Positions 12,198-23,600 of a stretch of DNA of 64,000 nucleotides are shown one piece after another. A model generated the notes under the pieces. That model was not told the DNA's origin. It ran no database searches and saw nothing but the letters and a program-made list of their open reading frames with translations. Each line of letters starts with the position of its first letter. The first letter of the stretch is position 1. The stretch is from Agrostemma githago. Taxonomy: Eukaryota > Streptophyta > Magnoliopsida > Caryophyllales > Caryophyllaceae. The stretch spans positions 65,465,612 to 65,529,611 of the forward strand of contig OY288253.1 in the NCBI GenBank assembly GCA_958450325.1, read 5' to 3'. Position numbers and translations under genes: made by a program.

Positions 12198-15100
12198 TGT
12201 AAGAATATTTTATGATATAATAATATTACGGGATATGTAATATATCTTTCATATTATTATGCTAATATTTCTTCCTCATAATTATGGTCTTATTGTAATC
12301 CCCTATAATTTCTAATGCAAAACAGTGGCGGAATCACTGTCGAGTTGGGATTATATCACACTGATAACTAAATTTATTAAATAAAGGTAAGTCAATACAA
12401 CGGCCACTTTTTATAAAAGGGCTAAAAATAAAAATTCTCCAAATGGGTTTAACAATCCAAAAATTAATATGAATGAAGTAGAGTAGGATCCATGCCACTC
12501 GCTAGCTCACACCCAAAACCCAGCAGCAAATACCTGTCATGTTATAAACATAACAGCCACAATTCAGTGGGGAGTAACGACGACGTTCTCCCAGCCATAT
12601 TACATGACATTAAAGCATAATTACTATTATATCAAAATAGTTCAAAATGGAAAACGTTTAAAACGATATAGTAAAATAATTCAAAACGATTGCCAAACTT
12701 CAAGACAATACCAATCAATAATAATAACAGCGTTATGGATATGAATCAGTGCAACAGAATAGACTTTCACTAGGAGGATACTAAAACTAGCTTCGAGAAC
12801 TTAGTTTAAACAAATCAAACTTCGATCTCTAACTAGGCTACTCAACCATAATAGGACGGCGACTTATCAATGCGAGGTCCTAGCTTAAGTAAATATGCAC
12901 ACCCCTCCTGGAACACCAAGTGTGCCCAGTTCAACCCGACGGCGTCTTACATGCGAGGTACGAGCTTAAGGTCAAAATGAACATACACTCCTGGACAAGA
13001 ACATGCCCAGTTCAACAACCAATGCATCCCGCTCGGATACACTAGCCTTATAGCTGATGGCAAAACGTATACTCTAGACTGTATTACTCTACCCGTACAC
13101 TTCTCTTATTCTATAATTCCAAAACAAAGCCATTATCGAAATTGAATAAAAATATAGTTCATTTTTCGAAAGAGGAAACTTTATAGATGTAGAACTTTTC
13201 TTAAAATAACTTTCAAAAAGTAGATATTATAATAAATAGAAATCGATTAAAATAGGAGTTATATAAAATAGTTAATATTAGGCCTCGAGACGTAAACATT
13301 ATATTTATTATATAAATGTATAATTCTTGATTAAAAGTCAAGTCAAGTCAAAATCATAATTGTTTTTAAAAAGGTTGAAGTTTAAGTAATTAAAAGTATT
13401 TAAATAACAAATTGATAGATTTTCCAGAATCACACTGTCTTACTATAAAATTCGTAATTAAATTATTAAAAATCAAAACAACGTAAGATCAGTGGAGTTG
13501 AAAACTTTAGAAACTTAGTTACAACTTTTATTTCTAGAGAAAATATAAATTCCAAATAAAACATGGGTTTTTATTCGTATATTTAAAAACTGTCAGAATT
13601 AGACACTCGATTGTATTTCTTTAATAAAAGACATTTGAAAATGATTTTAAATAAACTCCAATTGGAAACATTAACTAGACTCTTCATATTTTTCGTATGT
13701 AAATTACCAATATTAAATAAAAAGTTTAACATATGATTCAATTTAGATCTTATCATAACTGACAGATTCGCGGATTAATTTGACACCTGTTCATAAACAA
13801 TTTATTGTGACCAAATAACTTGGAATTAGTTTACGAAATTAAATAGGCATAAAGTAGACTTAAAATAAATAGTAGTCTCTTTTTAAAGTTTTCGGAAATA
13901 AAGTGTTTAAATCAGAATATTAATTCGCACAAAAACACTAACAGATTTTGAAACATGCTGTAACTTTATTAAAAACAATAAAACTTTCCATTTGATAATT
14001 CATACTTTAAAAATCACGAAAATTATGAAATAAATTATTATTTGTACGTTTTAGTCTCGGCCTTATAATACTTTCAAATAATTAAAAGAAAGACTTATTT
14101 ACAAATCTCGTAAAAACGATTAAAATAACGAAACATGTGAAACTTTACGATTTTAAAGCTTTTGTTATTGAAAACGAGACATACATATATTGTCTAAAAA
14201 AAATCTAATTTCTATACATGCAACTACAACAATAATACCACATAATACCGAGTAACGTGTCAATGTTACCTTAATCGAGATTCGAATTAATTAAATAATC
14301 GTCTTCGTCGGATCTAGCACGATAGCCTACGAAATAATTAAACATATGGTATTAAAACCACATTATAAGTGAATAGAAGGAAGAAAACGAGATGAAGAAC
14401 GAATAAGAGTAATTAATTTACCCTCGAGATCGGAAAGAATTAGAGATGAATTAGGATCAGATTGATGATGAACAGAAAGGAGGAAGTTTAACGTGAAACA
14501 AGAGAGAAGGAGACTTGTGTTGTGAATAAAATAGACTAGAATGAATGAGAATATAAAGAGAAATTAGGAAGCTAAAAGATATAAATAATTGAGTTACAAG
14601 AACTCTTAACTCAACTAGGAGACGAGATGGTTGAGTTGGAAAGAACAAACACAAACCGATGTAATAAGTTTTCGATTAAAACAAATACTTTAAAATAAGT
14701 AGGATAAAAATTAGATGTAGTGTTGATAAAAGAAGGTTCGTAAAATAATATAAATGTTCACGGAGAAATCAGATTAAAACGCGTTAGAAAATAATTATTT
14801 ATGAAATCGCGTAGTAAAATAATTAAACAACCATTTTTCAGAAATAAAATATTTTTGAGCTAGAAATTAATTATAAATATAGTCGAGCATTTTTAGAAAA
14901 AGAAAAATAAATAATTCAAACTCGATTTTAAAACTATTGTTCACTGAAAATATGATCCTTCAAAAATAATTAAATATTCTTGCGATGAAAAGAATTAAAT
15001 GGGTTTTCGAATAAAAATAGAAATAATTAAAATTCTTTTACAAAAATAAATAATTTTAGGCTCGATAATGAAATAGACCTGAAAATGGGAAAAATGTAAT

Positions 15101-15692
15101 TAACGAAATATTACAGAGTTACGATATAATCGTAATGAAACATATTGCAAAGCTAGGAAATTTGCGGGTGTTACACTTATTGGAAATCAGGATCTTACAG
15201 AGATATGCTATCACAATAATATCGGACTAAATAAGGAGTTTTTCTATATTTACTCAACCTTGATGGAAGGTCGAGATTACCGTAATCTAAAACCCTAATA
15301 GGAACCGGTCCTCTCTCTACCTATATAATGTAGTCTTTTCCATCAGAAACTCTATGATGAATGAAAACGTAATTATGAATAACGAGAACAACACTTATTA
15401 CGTTATAGGACAAGACGGAGAAACCATGCCTATTAATTATAAAACCGTACCTATTATTATTATTTGAAGATCATATGAAGACATATTATTATTATTTCAA
15501 GTCGTCTTATTATCGTCTTATTATTTATGAAGTTGTCTTATAGAGATCTAATATCGTTCGTATTAGATTTCGACTTATTCCGTAATGAGGTATGTCTTAA
15601 TCTCGTCTTAATTAATCTTTTGTGACCTTCATGTTGTTCAAAGATTTATGGGAATTATGCTTTATTTATGTCATGTTAATAATATGTTAACA
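12198..15692 (+). repeat. Copia 3' LTR, split by a solo LTR
   Basis: The first 96 bp (12198-12293) and the remainder (15181-15692) join to match the 5' LTR. The interruption is a separate LTR with its own CTTAT duplication. Relative to the 5' LTR there is a short extra 'attatcgtctt' repeat near 15510. Confidence 0.9.
12294..15175. mobile_element. 2.9 kb solo LTR (Ty3/gypsy-type)
   Basis: It begins TGTAATCCCC, ends GGTGTTACA, and is flanked by perfect CTTAT duplications (12289-12293 and 15176-15180). There is no internal direct repeat, primer site or coding region, so it is a single LTR left by recombination. The complemented end, TGTAACACCC, is reminiscent of large chromoviral (Tekay-like) LTRs, but I cannot assign the clade firmly. 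An internal piece of the same family is found inverted at 28520-29377. Confidence 0.85.
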
Positions 15693-16108
15693 GGTAATTG
15701 TCCTTAATTTTGTCGAATATCAATTTTCAGGGGTATTGTCAAGTTCATTCCTCAATCTTGTGGTTCGGCAATGTCAACGGTTAGTGTTGTTTTCATTTCC
15801 CCTAAATTGATTTTTCTGGGTTGATCTTAGAGTTTTTGATTTTTTTGATTTTTTTGGGTTTAACTTTAGGATTTCGATGATAGTCCTAATCACTGCCCGT
15901 AACTTGTGGTTGCAGAAAACATCTGGAAGATGGGTGTTAATTAATAGCATGAGACCCACAAAACCGACTTCATCCGGTCATTTAAGAGCCAATTTCATTC
16001 CCGTGTAATATGACTCATACTTGGTTTTATTCCCGTATTAATTGAAGTTGGTTTTATTGTTGGAATATCACCCAAAGTTAGTATTATTCCTATTAAATAA
16101 CTCTTTTT

Positions 16109-16514
16109 TAAGGAAAGTGGGAAAATCTTAGTAAGGGAGAGAGTACCAAATTAGGGAAAATAGTATCATACCACCAGTTGTATTAAACCGTAAATATCTT
16201 ATCCTAGTAGTTAACATGGAGTTACCCTAGGCAAATGGTGGTCTCCTAGGGTTACTTTCCTCAATTGCTTCACAATTTTACGGCCAAACTATGGAACAAA
16301 TTAGCATAAAAAATAAGGAAAATAGATCTCAGGTTAATTATCATATCACCAGTTGTATTATAACCTAGATATCTTCCCAGTGGTTAAGACGGGGTATGGA
16401 TGATAGGTCTCAGATTAATTAAAAAAACTGAGCTTATATAAATTTTTGAGCTGAATTGCAAGTTTTTGAGCTTAGAATTTATACTCCCTCCAACTCTTTG
16501 GATTTGCCCCATAT
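16109..16514. other. Non-coding spacer
   Basis: No gene. Near 16483, 'actccctcc' followed by 'ctttgga' resembles a Stowaway-type end, but no partner end is visible. Confidence 0.4.
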
Positions 16515-16523
16515 TTTAAATAT

Positions 16524-17533
16524 GGGAAAAGTTCCATGGTACCCTCGAACTATGTCACATTACACATGGTACCCCTGCTTTTAAGTTTGTTTCCATGGTA
16601 ACCTTGAGTTTTATAGTTTAGTTCCCGATTTGACCTTACCCAAATTTCTGTCATGACGCCGTTAAATTATGACCAAAATTAATTACATTACTCAACAACT
16701 ACTTTCTTCAAAAGGAGAGGGGTTCCCATGGTACCCCTAAGTTTTCATAGTTGTTCCTATGGTACCCTTAAATTTTCACAGTTGTTCTCATGGTACCCTT
16801 AAGTTTTTCATAGTTGTTCCCATGGTACCCCTGAAAGGAAAGCAACGACTCATTGAAGCAAAGTAACAACTAATTTACTGAACTGGCCGTTTCACAAGTG
16901 CTTATAAATTCACTTCCCTTTCTATTTTGACAGAAAAAGAACGAACCATCCACACTTATTCACTCAACTTTTTCACCTCTTTCTTCACTTGTACAAAAAA
17001 ATGGAAAAAATTGATGTTTCCGGATGATCGAGCTTCAAGGTTATGGTGATGAAATTTTTCCATTTTTTTGTACAAGTGAAGAAGAAGGAGGTGAAAGTTG
17101 AGTGAGTAAGTGTGGATTGTTTGATCTTATTCTGCCAAAATAGAAAGGGGAGTGAATTTATAAGCACTTGTGTAACGACTAGTTCAGTAAACTAGTCGTT
17201 GCTTTGCTTCAATGAGTCATTCCTTTTCTTTTAGGGGTACCATGAGAACAAAACTTAAGGGTACCATGGGAACAACTATGAAAACTTAAGGGTACCATGG
17301 AAACAACTATGAAAATTTAGGGGTACCATGGGAACCTCTCTCCTTTTGAAGAAAGTAGTTGTTGAGTAATGTAATTAATTTTGGTCATAATTTAACGGCG
17401 TGATGACAAAAATTTGGGTAAGCGCAAATCGGGAACTAAACTATAAAACTCAAGGTTACCATGTGAACAAACTTAAAAGTAGGGGTACCATGTGTAATGT
17501 GACGTAATTCGAGGGTACCATGGGAAATTACCG
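16524..17533. mobile_element. 1 kb foldback MITE, Mutator-like
   Basis: The two halves are inverted copies of each other over nearly 490 bp, with only a short unpaired centre near 17020-17045. Ends are GGGAAAAGTTCCATGG and, complemented, CGGTAATTTCCCATGG. Flanks carry the 9 bp duplication TTTAAATAT (16515-16523 and 17534-17542), the length expected for Mutator-like elements. Each arm contains several ~32 bp tandem units built on GGTACCATGGGAACA. No transposase is encoded. Confidence 0.85.
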
Positions 17534-17542
17534 TTTAAATAT

Positions 17543-17797
17543 ATGTGAGTATTATTAAGAATTTTTTACATAGTACCCATGAATTATTTCAAATTCTACA
17601 TGGTACCCTACATTTTTCGAAACATACATGGTACCCCCAAGTTATAGAAAAACACACCAAGCGTAACCCTGACTTTTAATTGCGTCAATTTTGTATGTTA
17701 AGTGATGACGTGTTAGCAGATTTGACTTAGTTTAGAGCATAGTATTACAATTAAAACATTAATTAACCCTTCCTTTCATCAACCAATCACCCCCTCC
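17543..17797. repeat. Single-arm relative of the GGTACC repeats
   Basis: It contains three spaced 'catggtaccc/catagtaccc' motifs (about 17567, 17609 and 17626) like those in the adjacent foldback, but without an inverted partner. It may be one end of a second related element that runs into the PRA1-like fragment. Confidence 0.4.
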
Positions 17798-18113
17798 ATG
17801 GCCTCCAACAACCACCAACAACTCAGGCAATCCGTCGGCAACTCCGGCGATTCCTCCGCTACCCGATCCCGCCGCCGCTGCTACCATCGTCCCTCTTCCC
17901 TCCTCCGATCAACAACCACTGCCTTTCTCCCCCCTCCTCACTCTCTCCATCACCTGGTGCTTCCTCTACCTCTTCCGCCCCTCCGACCAGCCTTTCTCTC
18001 TCCTCAGTCGCACCTTCTCCGACCGCGAGACCCTCGACATCCTCCTCCTCACCTCCGTCGGCTCACTCCTCATTTCTGTCATCTATAACGGAGCAAAGAT
18101 TCACCACCGCTGA
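17798..18113 (+). pseudogene. PRA1-like (prenylated Rab acceptor) gene fragment
   Basis: A GC-rich island in AT-rich surroundings. It opens with an ATG (MASNNHQQ...), but the recognisable protein is in another frame from about 17868 to the stop at 18111-18113. There, 'WCFLYLFRPSDQP', 'RTFSDRETLD' and 'SVGSLLISVI' match the hydrophobic core of plant PRA1 family proteins, which are small endomembrane proteins that bind prenylated Rab GTPases. Residues expected between these blocks are missing, and the N-terminal cytosolic part and the C-terminus do not follow. It is a frameshifted, internally deleted fragment next to a Mutator-like element, so gene capture is plausible. I am fairly sure of the family and sure it is not functional. 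Confidence 0.5.
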
Positions 18114-18156
18114 GTTGATCTAGGTTGGTAAAGGCCGAGCATTGCCAGAGCATCTA

Positions 18157-18371
18157 TGTAACACCCTCATTTACCCAGAAGCCTTATCAAGACATTCCAA
18201 AGTAAATAAAAGTGTTACCATCTCAGTTTTCCAAGGTAGTAGCTCATTAGAATGCAATATGGAATGCCAAACCGTTCACAAGATTTAAACATTACAACTC
18301 ATAAACTATTACAACTCCGGTTACACAGCGGAAGCTACACATTATATAAAAACGAGAATGCCTACGCATTC
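18157..18371 (+). repeat. Truncated LTR start (TGTAACACCC type)
   Basis: It opens TGTAACACCCTCATTTACCC and contains a 'cagcggaagc' phrase, both resembling the 5' ends of large plant chromoviral LTRs. The segment stops where another LTR begins at 18372, so only an end fragment is present here. Confidence 0.4.
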
Positions 18372-20125
18372 TGACGGACAGGGATTTGTCGTGAATCCCG
18401 ATCGATCAAAGTAAAAACCAACTAATCCTAAATTTGGGTAGTCGAGGGTAAGTCGGGTCGAATTCCACAGGGACGGTCTAGTTAAACTAAATGTCTCGGT
18501 CTAGTAAGGTATTAGTCGAAAGAATATGTTTTTGGTTGGAAAATGGTTGTAAACTAGCGAGCTAAACGAATCAACAAACAAATGAAATAAATACGATAAA
18601 ATAGACTACTGTCAAGGTCAACGAGGTAGTCTCAAATGAATTAACGGAGTTCAAAACTAGTCGATTAGGGTCGTTAATTGAGAAGATAAAGGATCTCTCT
18701 CGAGTCTCTATCTACCCGGGAGGGACCAAATAACGGGCACTCGCACTTATTACTAAGTCGACCCAACCCAAAGAAAGCTCAACAAAATATAATTCACCTG
18801 TCGCGACCAAGACAAGTAAATCATACAAAAAATCGCAATCAATGGAGAACATCAAATCATACAGAAATCGCAATCAAAGGAGAATATCAACAATAATAGA
18901 CAAGATTATGAACCCACAACAAAACCCACAAAACGAGACAAACCGAGCCTTCCCCGACCCTAGAAATTAACTACTTGAACATGATTAAAACTAAACTAAT
19001 TAAACTACCCATTACTCTAATCATAATATTAAACAATAATAACTAATAAAGATGCAAACTTTAATAAAAATAAAATAAGAGAGAAAGTCAAGAAATTATA
19101 CCAAACTTGAAGAAATGGAGAATTGCATAAATGGAGAAGGAGAAATGAAGTAGAAGAATTAATCCAAACCAATTAAACTAATATAATCCAAGAGCTAAGA
19201 TGAATTAAACAAAGAAATTCTAACAAAAACCCAAGCTATTTATCCAATTCAATCAATTGAATTCAATTAGATTAGCCCAACAGTCCAAACATTAGGACGA
19301 AGGCTTCGTTGGAGGTCGGAGGTGGCATGACAAACGAGAGCGGAGGAGGCTCGTCATAGCAGGGTCGTTCTGGTCAAAGTAGGAGCGCGTGATGGTGGTG
19401 CGTCGAGGTCTGGCCGAGTCACGGCTGTGCCAGGTGGTCGCATCGCCGGTCAGTTGGACGGAGGAGAGCAAGGGCGACGTGCCTGGTGGGGAAGCAGGTG
19501 AACGGAGCGACTGGTGGTGTGCTGGTCTTGTGGTCGGAACTCGGCTAGACGCAGAGTTGGAAAATGGTGGCGGTCTCGGTGGAGCGCGACACGGGCAGAG
19601 TTGGCCGGAAGCGTTGACGGTGGTTGTCACGTTGGTCGAGCTTCGCCGGAGATGCAACGCGAGCTGGTGCGTGATGCCGGAGCTGGGGTGAAGCTTTGTC
19701 GGAGTCGAAGGGCTCCGGCTGTGGACTATGGTGGAGAGGAAACAGGTGATGGAGGTTGAGGAAATGTTGGATTGAGGATTAAGGAGTGTGCAGGATAAAT
19801 GAGTTTGAGTGATACAGTAGCTTCATATTTCAGGAGGAGTTTTCAACTTTTCATCAAATCAGACTCGGGTTTCCCTCGATCATTTACTCGCTTACTTTGG
19901 CTCGGATTTTGACCCGTTTCTTCTCGCTAATTCCCGCTCCAAATCCTACAAAATTAAATCAACAAAAAGCAGTACCGAGTTCTCGAAATATAATATTATT
20001 AACAAATAATTATACTAATTAGTAATTAAGTACTAAAATGAGCTAAAAAAACGCTTAAGCACACAAAATCGACCCGAATAAGTAAATAAATGTGGGTAAA
20101 ATAATCACTAAAATGCCGTTTATCA
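18372..20125 (-). mobile_element. LTR of the TGATAA family with adjacent polypurine tract
   Basis: On the minus strand it runs from TGATAAACGG to GTCCGTCA, 1754 bp. The orientation is fixed by a purine tract, AGTGTGGGGGAGT on the minus strand, immediately outside its TGATAA end (20126-20138). It is therefore the 3' LTR of a minus-strand element whose interior lies to the right. Related LTRs occur at 23166-24863, 29623-31406 and 42807-47328. They share the 'gtcgggatcgaacccagggac' type block (here 18448-18478) and the TGTGTGCTT block. A GC-rich stretch at 19290-19760 gives long spurious frames on both strands. Confidence 0.75.
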
Positions 20126-20669
20126 ACTCCCCCACACTTAAACCTTACTCGTCCTCGAGTAAGCTCAAATAGTCTACGACAAAAGAAATTTATTCACGAA
20201 ATAAGTAAATAAAACATAATAGCCGATACGAGGCAATAAACGGGCTCGCTCCGTCCCTTCAACTCACAACGAGATACTAGGAGAGTATCCCCTTGCAAGG
20301 CAAGTGGGGTCTTGCCAAAATTGCGAGACAACCAACAATAGAGCACGAGATTCGATAATATAATGGTCATCTCAAGTCAAAACGAGTCACCTCTCTCAAC
20401 AAGGCAACCAAGCAAATTCCAAATCGATAGTCAAAATTCTAAAAACCAACTAAAACATAAAGGATGACAAAGAAATACTTCACAAGTTGCACAGTCTCAT
20501 TGTACATCTACTAATCTATAACTTCGGTAAGCAAAATAGGGTGTAAGACGGAGATGGAGTGAACTAACATGACGTTATAACCGAAAATGAAACACAAAGT
20601 CCCTCCTCTCACATAGTAAGAAGTTCGGATCGTCCCGGTACTAACTTGGTGACTAGAAAGAAGGCTAAA
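20126..20669 (-). other. Polypurine tract and 3' untranslated part of a gypsy element
   Basis: Complementing 20126-20138 gives the purine tract preceding the TGATAA LTR. The rest has no reading frame and includes 'gcaaggcaagtggggtcttg' near 20297. The junction with the protease-end ORF of the Tat/Ogre-like element is at about 20670-20690, and I cannot tell whether both sides belonged to one element. Confidence 0.55.
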
Positions 20670-23600
20670 TTACCCAAACCCCGAGTTGCATTCCTGAGCC
20701 AATTTGGTCTCGGGATATGTGATGGTGGGCTGGTAGAGGCCCACTTGAACAGCCCCGAATACTGGAGTAACAAAGTAGTCGGTTAGTCTTGGGCTGTAAG
20801 AGCCCAAGTAGGCACCCTTGATGATGATGCTGGCCTTCTCAATTTCTGCCTGGACCACATTTTTTTGGGGTCATGGCATACCCCAAGTTGAAGCGAGACC
20901 CTCCGTCATTCAGGACTTCAATAATCTTCCCATCTGGAAGATATGGCCTCGAAGTAGCCCCCGGTAGATACCCTAAGTTCTGAAGCATCATATTGATGCT
21001 AGTGGTGAAGTAGGGCTTGAAGAGGTATTCCTCTTCGATCATTCCTACGAAATCAAACCCTCGTGGGTCAGTCCGACCAGCGACGTTGCAGCTAGCCACG
21101 GTAATGGGGGTTGCCTCCAGAGTAATGATACCATCTTGTAAGGATAGCTTGACCTTTTTGTGGAGGGTAGAGGATACAGCTTTGACCGCATGGATCCATG
21201 GCCTCCCGAGAAATAGGTTAAAAGAGGAGGTGACATCGATCACCTGAAATTCCAGCTTTTTTTCAATTGGGCCTGTTATAATTGTTAGTTTAACGGCCCT
21301 AGCAACCGATTTCGGGCTTCCATCAAAAGCCTGGATAGTCTGCGCCGTTGGGAGGTAGTCGGCCTCGGTAATGCCAAGGGCTTTAGTGGTCCTTAAGGGA
21401 AGGACATTCACAACATACCCGTCGTCAATTAGGGTCATCGGGAGGTATTTCCCTCGGCAGATCACCGTGATGTACAGGGCCAAGTTATGGGTGGCCCCGA
21501 ACGGTGGTAGGTCAGACTCAGAGAAGGTAATAAGTGGGCCTCCTTCTTTGGATTTGCCCTTGAGATGGGGCATGATGGTGGCTACCATTTCACTAGAAGT
21601 AACAAGTGAGTCGATCTTAATTTGATCGAGAGCCTTAGTAACTGCTTCCCGATGTTCTTGTGAGCTAACCAAAAGTTGCCATATGGTGAGATCAGCTCGA
21701 GCCCTCTTCAGTTGTTTGACTAGACCCGTGTCAGTGCTTGGTTCTTCAAGGGCATCTTCCGTCCTGGCAAGTTCAGTGATAGTTGCCGGGATAGGGGTGT
21801 CCTTAGAGCTAGTGGCTTGATAAGAACGACCGACAGTAGCAAGGTGGTTACTGGCTAAAGCTTTGGATTTAGCCTTTCGGACCTCTTCAGGAGTGATGGG
21901 GACAGCCTCCTCCTTAGCTAGGTACACATCTTCTTCATCATCGAACCAGATTCCATTGATTTGTGGGATGAAAGGAGAAATGAGATGAGAACAGTCGATC
22001 ACCTCCCCGGAGAAGATGACATGGGTGCTGAAGGGGTTTTCTTTGTTGCTCGGTTTGTCCCCGGGCAATGGTATTTTCCCACTTTTGATTAAATCTTGAA
22101 TGAGATGCTTCAATTTCCAGCATTTTTCGGTATCGTGCCCATTATCTCGGTGATATTGGCAATATGCCTGGATGTTGTAGCTCTTGGAACGCTTCTCTAC
22201 GGGGACTTCGGGAGTTGGGCCTATCGGTTGGATCAGACCCTTGGAGGATAGCCTTTGTAAGGCATATGTATAGGTGGTCCTTATATCAGTGAATACACAA
22301 GATGGGGTATTCTTTTTGGATGAGGCATCTAGTAGATTAACCGCGTCGAAGATGCTGCGGGTTGCAGCTGCAGATGTAGGCTTGCTGGTGGAAGAGGTAG
22401 CCCCTTGATAACTCTTGCTAGAGGCCTTAGTAAGGCCCTCCAGCCTTAAATCATCTTCAATTCTTGTACCCATTTCGGTTAAGGTGGCGAAGTTGGATAT
22501 GACAGCATACCGGAGATGGACCAGGTAGGAAGGGAGAAGGTTCTTGACAAAGGCCTCCACTAAAATTTTTCATTGGGCTTTTCCACCAGCTTCACGCTTT
22601 CGGCCCTCCAGCATTGAAGGTATTTGGTAAAACCTTCTTTGGGCTCCTGGGCCATGACCTCCAAAGTGCGAATCGTGGTCTGGATCTCGGTATTATCAGC
22701 GTAATTCCGAGCAAACTCCGTTGCCACGTCATCCCAAGTTTTGTATTTCTTGGAGTCTAGCCTGTAGTACCAGGCTTTCGGATGCTTCTCGAGAAAAGAG
22801 GCAAACAGGTGCTTGAGCATAGTTGATTTCACTCCTTTGACGGCCATGAACTCTTTGAAGGCCCGGATGTGAAGCACCAGGTCTTCGGTCCCATCAAACA
22901 TCGGTAGGCTCGTAAGGTTGAGGTTGGCGGGCAGTTCATCATTCAGGGGCGAATAAGCACGGGCATTTTTTGTATGAATAGTGTTGTTTGTTGACAAGTG
23001 GACATGTTCCTCCAGTTTACGGACTGCACTGACCAGTTCAGCTAGGGGCCCAGTAGTGTCAGTCCCAGCAGGAGTCCATTGTTCCACGACGCTCAAACGG
23101 GTAACAATGGCTATTTGGTCAGACCTGATAGCTGTCAATTGGGTCTCAATCTGAGTCTGCTTGACTGAAATGCGTGGGCGTCGCGACCCGTACAATCAAA
23201 CAATATTTTTAACTCCGACTAACTTAACTAATATAGTAGTGGTAGGTCGGGATCGATCCGCAGGGAGAGGGGTTAAGCCGTAATGGTCAAGTCTAGGGTC
23301 TAATCGTGATTGGAGGATTGAGATGGGGGTTTTGGGTCGAGAGAGAAGTCGAACTATTGCTAGCAAACTATACTACTAAAGCTAGGGGCAATATCTAGGA
23401 AAAGTGTTGGGGAGAGTCGAGATTCGGAAATGGGGTCTTAGAGTCTCGGGATCGAGTTTTTGTTACAACGTTAAAAAGGGAGGTTGCCACCTTTCGGTTT
23501 CTCACCCAACCTACCTAAACCCGCTTTCGCGACGAAAGGGTAAGTCTCAATCTAAGGTAATTTCTACCCCGAGTTTCCCCATATTGGTAGAAATGAGTCA

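Larger units (their letters stand above)
8962..15692 (+). mobile_element. Degenerate Ty1/copia LTR retrotransposon
   Basis: A plus-strand Copia element flanked by the 5 bp duplication GGTAA (8957-8961 and 15693-15697). The 5' LTR is 8962-9558. The 3' LTR starts at 12198 and is split by a foreign solo LTR, resuming at 15181 and ending at 15692. A primer-binding site follows the 5' LTR and a purine-rich tract precedes the 3' LTR. Coding sequence is mostly lost: gag, reverse transcriptase and RNase H scraps remain. It is inserted in the TIR element whose arms flank it. The LTR copies are still very similar, so the coding decay or internal deletion may predate this insertion. Confidence 0.9.
8568..16108. 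mobile_element. TIR element hosting a nested Copia insertion
   Basis: Sequence at about 8568-8687 is repeated in inverted orientation at about 15989-16108, roughly 120 bp with only a few mismatches. After removing the Copia insertion the element is about 0.8 kb. The interior (about 8690-8961 and 15698-15988) is CT-rich and leader-like, but I see no transposase. It may be a non-autonomous DNA transposon. No clean target-site duplication could be fixed, so the superfamily is open. Confidence 0.6.

Noticed and set aside
19292..19759. Frames up to 121 codons on both strands
   Set aside because: They lie in the GC-rich part of an LTR, with no conserved domain; composition artefacts.
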